Assembly: GCA_001051155.2 (NCBI GenBank) | Contig: JYIP02000005.1 | Location: 2,604,001 to 2,668,000 of the forward strand | Direction: 5' to 3' | Source: Chrysoporthe austroafricana | Lineage: Eukaryota; Ascomycota; Sordariomycetes; Diaporthales; Cryphonectriaceae | DNA: 64,000 nt | Shown here: positions 11,284 through 23,528 of the stretch, piece by piece | How positions within the stretch are numbered: the stretch's first letter is position 1 | Layout: each line of letters begins with the position of its first letter | The notes under the pieces: model-generated | Database searches by the model: none | Seen by the model: the letters and a program-made list of their open reading frames with translations, nothing else | Told to the model about the DNA's origin: nothing | Made by a program: the position numbers and the translations under genes

Positions 11284-12997
11284 ATGCCTCCAGTAAGATA
11301 CCCACCCCTGCCCCCTTTGAAACAGGTCGATTCTTCCATAGTATAGTAGTCAGTATGCAAGCTTGTCACCCCTGCGAACAGCTGGCATAGCTCATGACGC
11401 GACGCATCTGCCCGTCCTAACAGCCCATCCACCTCTCTGACCTCCTCCACAGGGACGTGCTACCACCCGTGCGGCACGCGTTGCCGCCAACGAGAACGAT
11501 GAGAACAGCGGCCTGGGCTCGCAGCGTCTGACGCGTGCTAAGGCAGCCGCGCTGAACGTCGACGAGCTATCACAGCCCAACAAGCCATTGGCGTCCAAGA
11601 AGTCCGGCCTCAATGCCAACGTTGCCGGCGCTACCCGAAAGCGTGCTGCGCTCGGCGATGTTTCCAACGTCACCAAGATTGAGGCCAATGAGGGGAAGAA
11701 GGTCACTGCCGCCAAGTCGACTGTCGTGTCTAAGGCTACTGCGAACCGTGTCGTAAAGAATTCAGCGGCTGCTACCTCGCGTGTCCCCCGCGCCCCGCTC
11801 GCATCCAAGGAAACCAATGCCACCAAGAAAGCAACCAAGATCTCTGGCCCTGGTGAGATCGGCTCCAAGCGGAAGGCCACTTCGGCCCCTCTCGCGAAGA
11901 AGGGCACCCCTGAAGGAGCCGAGCCTGTCCGCAAGAAGCCTCACACTGCAGAGAAGGAGAACGTAAGGCGCCAAAAGGAGAAGGCTGTTGAGGTTGAGCC
12001 AGAGCCGGAGCCGGAGCCTGTTCCGGAGCCGGAGCTGGAGCCGGAGCCCCAGTACCAGGAAGCCCCCGAGTTTGAGTACCCTGAGGGCGTTAGGGATCTC
12101 GACTCCGAGGATCATGATGATCCTCTGATGGTCTCCGAGTACGCCCATGAGATCTTCGACTATCTCCTGACTATCGAGCCCTCCTCGCTGCCCAACCCGG
12201 ACTACATGGACCACCAGGACGAGCTCGAGTGGAAGACCCGCAGCATCCTGGTTGACTGGCTCATCGAGGTCCACACGCGTTTCCATCTCCTCCCCGAGAC
12301 CCTCTTCTTGGCCATCAACATCATCGATCGTTTTCTCTCCGAGAAGGTCGTGCAGCTGGACCGCGTGCAGCTTGTCGGCATCACCGCCATGTTCATTGCC
12401 TCCAAGTACGAGGAGGTTCTCTCTCCTCATGTTGGCAACTTTAAGCATGTTGCCGATAATGGCTTCTCTGAGTCTGAGATTCTCGCAGCCGAGCGTTTCA
12501 TTCTTCAGACTCTGGAGTACGATCTCAGCTATCCCAACCCCATGAACTTCCTCCGCCGCATCTCCAAGGCCGACAACTATGACATCCAGACTCGCACTGT
12601 CGCCAAGTATCTGCTGGAGATCAGCATTGTCGATCGCCGGTTTATGTCCTACCGCCCCTCTCATGTCGCTGCTGCTGCTATGTACATGGCAAGACTGATT
12701 CTAGACCGCGGTGACTGGGTAAGTTGATCATCGATCACCACCGGATGTCTGAATCACTGACTGATCACGCTCTAGGATGAGACGTTGTCGTTCTACGCCG
12801 GCTACACCGAGCAGGAGATTGAGCCTGTTCTCCACCTCATGGTCGACTACCTGGCGCGACCCGTTGCTCACGAGGCCTTCTTCAAGAAATATGCCAGCAA
12901 GAAGTTCCTCAAGGCCTCCATCTTGACACGCCAGTGGGCTAAGAAGAACGCTGCCGTTTTTGGCATCTACAACCTTGACCGACCCCTCGACGAGTGA
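11284..12997 (+). CDS. G2/mitotic-specific B-type cyclin
   Basis: Cyclin partner of Cdk1 that drives entry into mitosis (NimE/Clb class). Three exons: 11284-11292 (nine bases, MPP), 11453-12718 and 12776-12997, giving about 498 residues. Intron 1 (160 bp, GTAAGA ... CACAG) carries CTAAC/CTGAC branch sites; intron 2 is 57 bp. The N-terminus has a destruction box RAALGDVSN (R67) and a KEN box (about 171-173), so APC/C-driven degradation is expected. A Glu-Pro repeat tract (VEPEPEPEPVPEPE type) follows. The cyclin box starts near residue 231 (EYAHEIFDYL) and includes MRxxLVDW-like RSILVDWLIEVH, FLSEKVVQLDRVQLVG and FIASKYEEVLSP; the C-terminal cyclin fold runs to the end. The mini-exon start is preferred because GRATTRAARVAANENDENS needs an upstream ATG and the donor follows directly after ATGCCTCCA. 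Confidence 0.93.
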
Positions 12998-13885
12998 ACA
13001 CGTTATCCGCACTCACCTGTTAATGAGATTTCACCCTTGTTCATGACATCGACGCATGGGTTCGACCAATTCGTCACGGGCGTTGTGTTGTAGCATCCTC
13101 CTCTCGGCACTCCGGCAGTGAACAGATACCCAAGTTTATGACAACCCATGATTTCATAGACCAAAGACAAAGCCCTATGCCAGCATTACACTCGTATGCG
13201 CGGCTCTGCATACCACTCTTCCTGGATTGCAGACCACTGTGATTATACTGTTCTCGGATTTCGCTCTTCGTGTCATTGCGGCGGCGTCTGGTGTTCAACG
13301 GGCAGGAAAGGGGCAGTCGGGGGTGTTCGCGGCATTCGATTATCCATTTGACGGTTTCTGTTCTTCATTAAAGAGTCTGACTTCTCAGAGCCTCCAAATC
13401 GCTATTGCTGTTGTCTGCTCTCGGCCCGACAGCGCAAGCGCTCACATTGCTCCTCCCCTGGCTTGGCTCAATGGGTCATATCAACGTTTGGATGGTCCGG
13501 ACGGCATGGCAGCATCTGGTCGAGGTCACGGTTCTTTTCTATACTGACGATGGTCGTAAGGAATAGGGACAGGCTGCATTGCACTTGTACATACTATTGT
13601 TCTGTTGGATGGCGATGCTAAGGGACTACCAGCCTTTGTTTTCGGTAGACAGGGAATCGAAAAGGAGTCATTCTTATTACTGCTACCGGTGTCTGTTCTT
13701 GCTTCCTCGTTATTACCCATTGGTGGCCAACGATACATACGACGTGTATCTATCATATCGTTCTTTTGCAAAGCAGCGAACTATGATGATGGCTGTGGGT
13801 TCTAATGTGTTTCATATTACACAAGGTCACACGCACAGCCTGGTTGCCTCCATTAAACGTCCCCGTCGCCTGTAGTTGCAGCTTC
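12998..13885. other. Intergenic region downstream of cyclin B
   Basis: Probable 3' untranslated region and spacer. No convincing frame on either strand. Confidence 0.4.
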
Positions 13886-13976
13886 TCACTCGTCATCATG
13901 GCCTCCACTGTTGGGCTGCGGTTCCCTTTGCTCCCCGGTGGGCTGCGCGGCGGCCCTCTCACCACCAGCCAAGCGA

Positions 13977-14268
13977 TCAAGCCCGTACCCTCTGGCCGCG
14001 GGCTACGTCCCGCCATGCTCTCCACCTTCCCGCGAGCCCGTGTTTCCCCCACTTTGCGACGTGCTCCCGGAGGGCCTCCTGCTTCTGCCTCTCCCACTCC
14101 TCTCCGGCCCTCCTGACCTGGTCCCGCTCGCGGGCCATCTGGAGGAGGGCGGTCATGGTGCTCGGGGGGGCCGCGCGCGCTGCCGCCGCCGGTGAGCCAG
14201 TAGGCCTCGCGGGCTATCTTCGAGAGGGAGGAGTGAGGGTCGTCGGGATTGTCGTTCTGATTTGACAT
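13977..14268 (-). pseudogene. Small unknown gene with apparent 1-base frameshift in a C7 run
   Basis: Reading from the ATG at 14268, the first 30-odd codons look protein-like (MSNQNDNPDDPHSSLSKIAREAY...). At a run of seven C (plus-strand G7 at 14164-14170) the open frame turns into a Pro/Gly/Arg jumble. The alternative frame after the run is far more natural: it contains TALLQMARERDQ and EEWERQKQEALREHVAKW, a charged, helix-forming stretch, and ends at TGA 13977-13979. Removing one base gives a frame of 96 residues. Either the base is a sequencing or assembly error, the gene is broken, or it uses a frameshift. A GTACGG/CCGCAG pair could instead move the end to 13886. I do not recognise the family and assign no function. 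The plus-strand frames over the same stretch look like shadows. Confidence 0.4.
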
Positions 14269-17200
14269 CGGGAGGTAGATTTGGAGGGGTTTTGGTGGAC
14301 GGTTCTGACACTCCGTTGCAGGAATTTCGAGTGTGTCTCGCTTGAGATTCGACGGTCACAAGGGAACAGTGGTCTACGGGATCGTTCAGGAATACAACTG
14401 CTGGTGGCAGCTCGACAAGAAATACAGAGGCGTCTTCATCCCCTGGAGACTATGGACTGACGGCAGAAGCCGATCTCGCGTCATGAATGATATTCATTTA
14501 TACTCCGCGGGTTTACAGTTACTGATCGTGGACTCGTCGTTCTGACTCTCTTCGACAACATATATGATAGTCACCCGGCGCCTCGAGTCACCGGGCCAGC
14601 GCCGTGAGCTATGCGTAGCCCGATCTCACCCAGGTCTCTGTCTTTTCTCCCACATTCCACCTCGTCTAGACTCAGAAGCCCACAGAACACCTCGGACAGC
14701 TTTCGAGGGACGGCATCCCCAGGGGTTTCGCCCTCGTCCTGTCACTCACCGTGCCTTGAAACAAGCAGCAATCTGGCCCTGTGAGACCTTGTAGCCGTGT
14801 CCTTACCTTTGGGTTATCTCGTGGTCATCCTTCACAGGCGGGCCGTGCGATATGTCGACACAGGGTGTCAGCAAAGGTGTCAGATACACCACTGCCCAGG
14901 CAATCTCCAGGGCCTCGGGGGCGGGTTGCTCAGTGGACCATCCTGTAGCTGCCGCTGCCGGAGCTCGTCCCTGCACTCCTATAACCCTGTCGCCCCAGGG
15001 CATCGACATCGAGACATGTCACCCATCCATCCGCCTGCCGTCGAGTGGTCAACTCTTACGTGGGCTATCTACACTTACTCGACGCAGGGGGTACACCCTG
15101 CGGCAGCTTGTGGGAGCGCCCATCCTGGGACCTGTCCAAATAACACGCGGCCCGTGCGTCCGTTTGTGAATAAAGCAATACTCTGCTTGGTTCTGGCAGC
15201 ACAAGGATCACGATTCCTCAACATCACTTCGGTGGGCTATAAGGGAGACTTCGTTTGAAGACTGACAAGTGAGCAAGCGAGCCCGTGGTCCTTAGGCTAG
15301 TAGGAGGTAACGGGTAGCAGGACTCACGCCGAAGTGACTATTGAACCACAAGAAGAAGAGGAGGCAGCTTACAGAAAGGCAATTATCACCTTGACCAGTC
15401 TGAGATACCTTTATAGTGCTGTAACATACAACTTCCAGCACATACGACCATAGGTAGTGGAAAGCTTGGGATCCCGTCTGCTCTCCCCTAAATAAGCCAC
15501 TAACCGCCGGATTAGTAGTTAAGTGGGTGACCATTAGCGAATACCCGGTGTTGTATGTTTTTGGGGGTTTTTTTAAGTGTTTTTTTGGACCGGGGTTGGA
15601 ACCCCTGCAATCTTCAACGGATTGCCGTATCTTTGAAAAGCCGCTTTTGCCTCAATGGCCTCGGACGAAGCTGTGACGAACCCCAGGTACGACTCTAGAA
15701 GTTTGACAGCGGACGTGCGGTAAAGACTCAAACTGCCGTGCCTTTCCGGCCCTCAGGAATTAAGATTCTTTTTAACCTGGTCGAGTTCCTCTCGACTAGG
15801 AATCGCCACCGCACATCATTAGGGGCTTGAGGGATATCGGTAGGGTTTCGGACTCCGTCCGAGCTTTTGGAAACAGAGACCGACCGTCATATCTATCTCT
15901 ATAGCGAAGCTCACTCGCTCAGAATCCAAGAGTTATTTTCATCTCGCATGCATCAAAATTGCACAGAGTCTTGACAGCAGCGTTCAGTTGTTAGAGGAAT
16001 AGAGACGACTGTTGCTCGACAGGGCGTCCGTGTGTAGGCCCAGATTAGATAGGCTCGTCATCGAATGCCAAGAACCAAAACAGCCAACTCTCCTAAGCTG
16101 GCCTCCCGAGCCCGATCACGAAAGAGAGACCGGGGGAGCGAGGGACACACGCCAGCAAAACCAAAAACAAAATAAGATAATCCAACCATCGCGACGTTGC
16201 TGCCCGTCCTTGAAGGGATGTCGTCAGCATCCCTGCGCGATGCTTATGTAACCATGCCCTCGGCCAATGCGGGTCTCATCCGAGATCTAGCAGGAAACTC
16301 TGGGACGCCCATGGGCGCCCACCAGGAGCTGACGAGTCTCGCATGGGTCCCGGCGGGCTGACCTGATCGCCCCCCACGCGCGACTGGCAGTACCGGCCGC
16401 GGCTTTCGCTCTATCAACCTGAAACGCCTCTCTTCCCGCCACGAAGGATCGAGGTGAGCGCATTTTCGGGGGTAACTGGATACGTTGGGGGAAGTTTGGA
16501 GGGTTCGGCCGCGCGATAAGGGCGTCCCCTTCCTCATCTCGGAGAATTTTTGACCAAGAATTTTTAGGTTGGGGCTGTGGGAGTCTGGTTATCTGGCTTA
16601 GTTTTGAGCTGCTTCGTGGGAGGTGACGGTGTGGGTATCATCTGTGGTTGGTGGCTTCAGACAACGATCGGTTTATCGAGTTCCCAGATTGCAGTGGGAC
16701 TGCAGAGGAAACTTGTAGAGGACGAGGAGGAGGAGGTCAGGTCACATATCACGTCACATGGATTGCACGTCGGTGCGGGAAACAATGGTTGTTGCGATGG
16801 GCAGCTGGACGGCCGCAGTGCTGATTGTTGCATCTCTCTTAATCTTGGGACTCTTCTCCCTCATGCTCATGATCTCTCATGGTGAATCTCCTCCCTTCGT
16901 CAAGGTCTGTCGTAGCAGCCTGCCTCGTAAATGATTGAAAAAGAATAGAACGCCATCTTACGCCAGCGGTAAAAACTCCATGTCCTCCTCTCGGAGAGGG
17001 CCCAATCTCAAAACCTCCTGCTGGTGGTAGAAAGGTCTGAGATATGAGATCCCAGGGGATCCTTCCCACCACCTCTGGAAACTTGACCAAGGCCTGCAAG
17101 GCCTGGCCATGGCGATCCCTGAAGAATTACTTCATGTAACCGGCGCCATCGCGAATAGTAATGGCAGCTAATCTCTCGGAGTCCTCTCTTCGTTTGGTAT

Positions 17201-17365
17201 CATAGTCGGTGTCATGGCGCCGGTGGAGAGGGAAAAAAAAAATTGGGGTGGTAGAAATGGCTCGGCTGTGGTGAAAATGGTGGGTGTAGAAGCGAAAACC
17301 AGGCGTGCCCGTCAGTGCAAGACGACGTTGGCTCGGCTGGTATACGAGATGGCCATGCGATGCCT
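14269..17365. other. Gene-poor stretch
   Basis: No frame on either strand shows domain or composition support. The segment around 15550-15600 has two T-rich runs next to GGGGTTGGAACCCC, a short palindrome-like element. It does not fold into a tRNA cloverleaf by eye. Confidence 0.4.
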
Positions 17366-17665
17366 CTATAAAGAGGAAAAGCGCTCCTCCATGCTGCCGT
17401 AGAACACGATGGGCCGGGGCTCGAGGATGTTGAGCTCGGAGGAGAACTGCGCGTGCTCCTCCTGCAGATCTATGATCGAGGCCTGTCGCAACAGTATGCT
17501 GTTGATCGTCGACGCCGCTGATGCCGACGAGGTATTTGAGGCGTACGACATCCTAGAGCCCTCGGACGTCTCGCTCGCTGCCGTCGACCTCCGGCGCATG
17601 GTGAACGGAGGGAGGATGTTCGAGGACAGAGAGAAGTGGCTGTGGAGTGGTTGGAAGCCGAACAT
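17366..17665 (-). CDS. Small Ser-rich hypothetical protein
   Basis: Predicted 99-residue protein, single exon. It opens with a hydrophobic/aromatic stretch (FGFQPLHSHFSLSSNILPPF), followed by a Ser/Thr/Ala-rich segment (residues about 24-55) and a compact C-terminus with DLQEEHAQF, NILEPRPIVFYGSMEERFSSL character. The composition change to a well-formed, conserved-looking C-terminus supports a real gene, and I recall similar short C-termini in other Pezizomycotina hypothetical proteins. ATG at 17665 is the first ATG in frame; a second at MRRRST is possible. No function assigned. It stands alone, with more than 5 kb of gene-poor sequence upstream. Confidence 0.55.
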   Translation of the reverse strand: MFGFQPLHSHFSLSSNILPPFTMRRRSTAASETSEGSRMSYASNTSSASAASTINSILLRQASIIDLQEEHAQFSSELNILEPRPIVFYGSMEERFSSL

Positions 17666-18684
17666 TGTGACTGGTGAGAGCGGTGAGGCTTTTGTGGTAT
17701 ATTTCAGCGCCGGATCCGGTAGGTAACCGATCTGGGTGTTGGGAGTCGGTCGGCGAGGTGACGATGTAGACGGTTTCAAGGTCGTTGGTGTTGGTCTGGT
17801 GACCGTAGGAGTATTAGAGTTCTCGAGGGTCGGTAGATAGGAGGCTCAGCCCGGTATTTGATTGACAAGTCCAAGTGCACGGAAGCGAATGACTGGAATT
17901 GAAGCAGATTTTATGGTTGTTAAAGAGCGGATGATCTGGTCCGTGTGTACAGATCACAGGCCGGAGGCGGTAAGTGGGGAGGGGTCGATGTTGAGTTGTT
18001 CAAAGACAGGGGTTTCGGAGATATCCAGACGTCGTCAACGGACAGACACACGCAAGCATGCGTACACGACGACGGAGGGGCTTGGGCGTGGTTTGCTGAT
18101 GCTAGAAGTAGATTACACACAGTTGGGACTCCTGCTGTAAAGTTCCGGATGCCAGCTGCGGCTTTAAGTATTATACGAGCCACACGACTAATGACACTTC
18201 CAAGGAAGGGATGTAAGGATGGTACCATGGGGGCGGACTGTCAAGCCGGGCCGGGACAAGGGCGACCTGCGACCTGCAACCTGCAACCTGTACTGCCCGT
18301 AACTTGCAATGATAGCCAGGGGAATTCCGATGGACCTCAGACCATGGAAAAGCGGGACCCTGCACACGCCGCGGTGGTGCCAGAGTGCCAGCTGCCCTGG
18401 GCTAGACTCGAAATAGCAGCAGGAGCACCGGGTGACCCGGCCTGCCGTGGTGTCTGCTCGGCGATGCCAGGAATGCAGATGCCCAGAATGCTTGCTGTCT
18501 CGACCCTGCCGTTGGCACACGAACACGTATCTGCGTCCGGATCGCTGGCAGGCTCCCCGCTGGCGGGGAGGGAGCGGCAGACAGGCGACCTGCGGCTCGA
18601 CGTCCAGAACCTCGGGAGGCGTCGATAGATCCTGCATCAGCACTCAATTGGACATCCTGCTTGTGTGTGTCTCGTCTCTCTTTG

Positions 18685-18686
<2 letters not shown>

Positions 18687-18716
<30 letters not shown>
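18687..18716. repeat. (TG)15 microsatellite
   Basis: Uninterrupted TG dinucleotide repeat of about 15 units in gene-poor sequence; read directly. Flanked by TCTCTCTTTGCA on the left and GCGTGCCTGGTGTGCCTGG on the right. Confidence 0.95.
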
Positions 18717-18720
<4 letters not shown>

Positions 18721-21700
18721 CCTGGTGTGCCTGGTGTGCGGTGGCGGTCGGGCCAGGGGTCCTCGCTGACAGACTTGAGACACACAGCAGACTACGGATC
18801 GTCGAAGCGAGTTGATGCTGAGGCGATCATTTCGAGGCTCGCTCGCCACAGCGGCCCTCCCACTGGCACCGTGCTCTGGCATCTGGTTCCTCTATGCCTC
18901 GACGACCTGGGATGGATTTCTCGTGCCAGAGGTTTGGAAACGTGCTCCAGTCATCCCAGGTCGGAAACAGACCTGGGGCTAAGTTTGAGAGTCCAGTCTG
19001 CTCTGCGCAGCTGGAACACGGAAACAGGGTGGTCAGACAAGATGCGGCCGTCGTAGGTGTGCAGTGCGGCGCGGCGCGGTGTGCAGTGCAGGCCGGTGTC
19101 CTGCAGCGGAACCTTGCCTGCGCTGCAGTTGATAGCTATCCTATCCGAATTCGACTCGATCTGGCATTGTTTTGAGCGCGTGAAACAGGCTCGAGCCTCT
19201 CGTCTGGCGCGCCCAACCCCGTCTGCTGCTCTTGTGGTCTGCAGAGCCAGGCAGCCGATCACTGCGCCATCGTTTGGGCTGACGGCGTGACCATCTTCGA
19301 TGGTCCCAGTCCCCGAAACTGCGAAGGCAGCAATGGTATCATGACGTCCTGGTGCGTGAGATCTGTTCTGTGCGGGCAGGTCGAACAGAAGGTCGGTCTC
19401 ACTGCGGGATGGAGATGGACATGGAGATGTCATGCCCTGCATGAGAGACGGCCAGGGCGAGAAGCGAGGGGGAGAGAGACACGGCACTGCGGGCCCCAGG
19501 TTCTTGGACCCCTGGACAGCTAGCCCCGATGCGGCTAGTCCTAGGCACAGGGGGACTGCCCTCTCCGACTGGGTACTGTCGTGACGGGGTATGGTAGCGC
19601 GCTTGGTAAAGTACTGCGGTAGGTAGTTAGGGGACCAGGGGGCGCTTTCCACAGGGGAGGAACCCGTCTCGGTTTGGCAAGTCTCGGGGCCCACTACTAC
19701 AGCAGGGGCGTTATGCGGCAGCAGGCATGGCACAGGCCATGTCCCAGTGGCCCGTGTTTCACCTCTCCCCCATCAACTCCCCAACTTCATCTCTTCGTCT
19801 CTGCACCTGCAGTTCTGCATTGCCCAGTCAGCCAGTCCGCCGCCTCAGATCCTCCTCGCTGCACTGCATACTATTACAAGCGAGCTGCTTATACCCCCCA
19901 CCAGGCCTGCATCGAAGCCTTCTGGAACGTTTCGACACAGCAGGTGGGCGATGCCCTCTGAACCAGAGGGCCCCGGAGAACCTGAGATGACACCTTACTG
20001 CACTGCTGGAGTCGTGATGCCCACCAAATCGCTCCTTGCTCCTGGAGGGCGGAATACCCGGCACACTATCGTTTTCAACTCGTGCCCTGCATGAGCAGTG
20101 GTGATTATCACTCATCGCCACCATTTCGACCCGAACTTGCGGGCCAAAGGGGGTTTGAAACACCAGGGACAGCTGCAATCTATTCAGCCTCCTGCGTATT
20201 TCATGCGTCGTACCTGCATGCATTCTGGAGTAGTTCTGCACGCAGCCCTTGTACGTGTGCTACGTAATACGAGTCCGACGGTCGGGTCTCCAAGCTAACG
20301 ACAATCTCGCCATGCCGTAGATGCAGTGCTAGTATCTCAGATTCGTTTCCGCTGGTAGCATCAGTCGAATGCTGACTGTAGCAGCAGATGGGGTCTTCGG
20401 CTCTAGCCTGGGTGGTGTGCAACAAAGCCCTGGCGATCACACAAGGTGACCGCCCCCTCGCCCGCACCACCCAGTCCTCCCTTCCCAATATCGTTTCGGG
20501 ATCTACTTGTCTGTAGCAGGAGAGCTCTAGCTCGAGAGGCGAGGGCGCATTGGTCTACAGCGGAGAAACGCTTCACGATTGGATGCACATGACATTTACA
20601 CTCCGTCGCGTGCTGTTCAGACAGATCTCCGGTGTGGTACATAAGACAAGACGCCGCTTGCCGAAGGCGCGCACGGCATATTTCCAGAGCTGAGACGCGG
20701 GCCATGCACTCGACCGCTCGAGGGTGTCACCTTCCGGCCTGGAGCTATCGCAACGACCGGTGTGACTCCGTGCTCTTCGCGAGATCCAGATCTGCAACCC
20801 CTAGATGCTATCAGTGGTGACAGCGGAGATCCTCACGGAGCCACGCACTGTCGAGAGCCGACAAGGTACCATGAACCCGGAAAGTGGGTGCCCTCAAATG
20901 CCATAGTGCGTACGTACCGACAAGCCCGACCGAGTAGTAGACTTACTCCTGTGGCGCTGCCTGCGGGGACAACAGGGTCACCATCTCGAAATAGCATCAC
21001 CCAGAGTTTGGTTCTGTCTCGGCATTGGCGCACCTCAACCGAGCTAGCTCATGCCTTTTGCACGGCCCCTCGGCCTTGAAGATTTCGCTCGTTGCTCGAC
21101 AGCCAGCGATTGCGGACGAGGAAGAAAACCCACCGGCTGCATGAAGGCTGCCTCCTCCAGTGCGTCGTCGTGCGAGATAGATTGCACCGCACTCAGCCAT
21201 ACAAGCGTCCGTCGTGTTTCTTTGCACAGCCTCCACGGCGTGCTCGTCCAGACTCCCAGAGACGTCTCAGAATAGTAACGTGATCTGCGCCGAGCCGGGT
21301 GGGGCGAAGCCGAGACCCTCTCAGAGCTGCTCAGATGGACAAAAGTCTGATGATCCTGGCCCATGGACATACCAACGGCTTGATCTTGTTGGCTGCTCTC
21401 GGGCAAGAGTCCTTTGGGTGGAGCCATCTATATCCCCCGATGACCGCGCCAGACCCGGTGACGAAGAGGCCTACGTAAGACTGATGGCATGCCTCGATGT
21501 ACGGCTTGGCTTTCGCTGTCACGAGTGGGTATATGAGCAGTGCCGCTGTGCTTCCTGCTGATCACCTGGTGGGCTGCCTCCTGAACTCCGTGTGCTGTCG
21601 TCGAGGCCAGCCAGGGTCATCCGTGGATGGAGCGCCTGTTCTGTCGCCACACACTGACGTCCGACCAAGCTCTCGGCGAGGCTATCATGTGACCATAGCG

Positions 21701-23060
21701 ATGCCCTTGATGTACGTAGCTGGTCAAAGTCTCTCGTACGGCAACCTTAGGATTTGCACCACTTCGAGGCAGGATCCAAAGCGCCGGCTTGGGCTTATCA
21801 GCTCAGGGCGTAACCACAGCAGGACATATCTGCCTCCAGCTGGTCAGCGGCCCGGTACCATTGCTATTTCAAAATAGTCCCAACCTGCTCATTCAGTTGC
21901 CAGCCGGGGGGCTTTTGCTCCTTCGATCGTCAGCCGGGCAAGTGAGCCGATAAATAATCAACGGAGAGGAGGACGGGACCGGAGGCGGAGTGTTCTTTGC
22001 GCACTCGTTACTACGCTAGGACCGTTTGTGTGCGCCCGTCGTGCGCAATAGTGATGGGAACACCAGAGAATGCACTCGTAACGAGCAGCGGTGACGAGAG
22101 AACCTGTGCATTTGATGTCAATCAGATCAAAGCTCTAGGGGGAGTGATCAGCTACGAAATATTGTTCTAGTCGGCTATTCCATAGCATGCGATTTGACCG
22201 TTCTTCGCCTTCCAGATTTTTACTCATACCGCATCTCGCCATATCCTTCCCCTCCATCACCTAAATATCTCTCCCGGCGCCGAACAGCATTTCACTTTGG
22301 TTGGAGTTCTAGGTCAACTGAGTTACGATCCTAATCCGGTAGAGTTTCACGATGTCGGTAACTATGCAGTATATTCTCTTTACCCTATGCTTCTCTTGTG
22401 TGGGACGAGATAGCCTCTAGAGACTTGGACAAGCTATAGACAAGGTGGCCGAGAGTATTGGGCCGCTCCCTAAGATGAACGTTACGTCGTCTTGTCAATC
22501 CCACGAGGCATCGTATCAAGAAGATCAGATTGCCGATTTTATTGATATAATTGTTTAGGAAGAAATATTATCACAGCTAAGTCTTTAAGGGGTATTTACA
22601 TAGTACGAGGATAGCTGCTATATCAACAGCCGAAACCTGCTATACTCCGAATCGTTTTCTTGACTTGCCGTCTTTCAGTATACGAATTGTTCTAGCTCTA
22701 TGATATGCATGGTAGACGCTATAGTTATAGATCTAAGAATAGCCTGTGTCAGCCTCAGTGGAGATAATACCATACTGAGGCATAGTCTTAGGTGTTTAGG
22801 CCTATAGGCTAACTCTTGCTCATAGTGTGCCTCAAACGGTATCACAGACTCTATTCTGCCTTCACGTTCCGGCATCCTGTAAATGGGCCATGAGCGGTAC
22901 TTGAGTGGCAGCGTTAGGGTACTTGAGGCCCGCTTCTGGTTGCTGAAAATTGTGAAGCTTTATCCACCGGACAAGGCACCCAAAAATCCCACCACCGCTG
23001 TTCATCGCGAAGTTGCGTTGTCTGGACATCCTCAGCTGCGATTCGTACGCCTCGATGTCA

Positions 23061-23094
23061 CCCCCCCCCCCCAAAAAAAAAGAAAGAAAGAAAG
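23061..23094. repeat. C12-A9-(GAAA) simple-sequence tract
   Basis: Twelve C followed by nine A and about three GAAA units. Low-complexity and prone to length error in sequencing; no coding frame depends on it. Confidence 0.9.
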
Positions 23095-23528
23095 TCTGCC
23101 CGCTGGGCAGATCCGGACATTGGTCACGTCTCAGGTGGGGACAACGATCGGTCCCAGAGCTCACACGTTCTATCAAGGGAATTTTCTGGACGATCTTGAC
23201 TTCTCTCTATTCAGGGCTTCATGAATATCTACCTGTCGCTCTCAACGCTCCAGTTTAGTACATGGTCCCCTTCGCAGATATATAGACAAGGAATCAGGAC
23301 GTGCTCGCTCGCTCGCTCGCTTTCTTCAGAGGGTCAATCATGTGCAAACATCAGGAAGAACCAAAACGCCCTTTCTCTAATATCCCCACCTGCTAGAACG
23401 CCTGATTTCCAAAGCGTCAAGTACGATGAATGCGCTAAGTAGTAAAGTCCCTCCCCATTAACCCATCCCTGGTGATCCATTGTTCCTAAGAACATCGTAC
23501 GTTTGGTGCCTAAAGGGCTGGCGAAAGA

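Larger units (their letters stand above)
17666..23528. other. 5.9-kb gene-poor region
   Basis: No gene could be supported. The longest frames (for example about 260 codons on the minus strand near 19.3 kb) have random-looking composition. The part between about 22.3 and 22.85 kb is visibly AT-rich compared with the rest of the window and may be an old, mutated repeat. A TG microsatellite and a C/A homopolymer tract are listed separately. Confidence 0.45.

Noticed and set aside
11762..12664. 300-codon minus-strand frame across the cyclin gene
   Set aside because: Antisense shadow of the cyclin exon, including a Leu/Arg run mirrored from the Glu-Pro tract.
15590..15681. Possible tRNA (GGGGTTCCAACCCC on the minus strand next to T-runs)
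   Set aside because: T-arm-like hairpin only; no matching acceptor, D-arm or A-box, and the T-run lies on the wrong strand for a Pol III terminator.
18661..18720. Telomere- or CRISPR-like repeat array
   Set aside because: It is only a TG dinucleotide microsatellite; no spacers, no TTAGGG units.
18951..19733. 260-codon open frame on the minus strand
   Set aside because: Composition is random (scattered Cys, Pro, Arg, no blocks of conserved character), no signal or domain, and overlapping frames on the other strand are similarly open.
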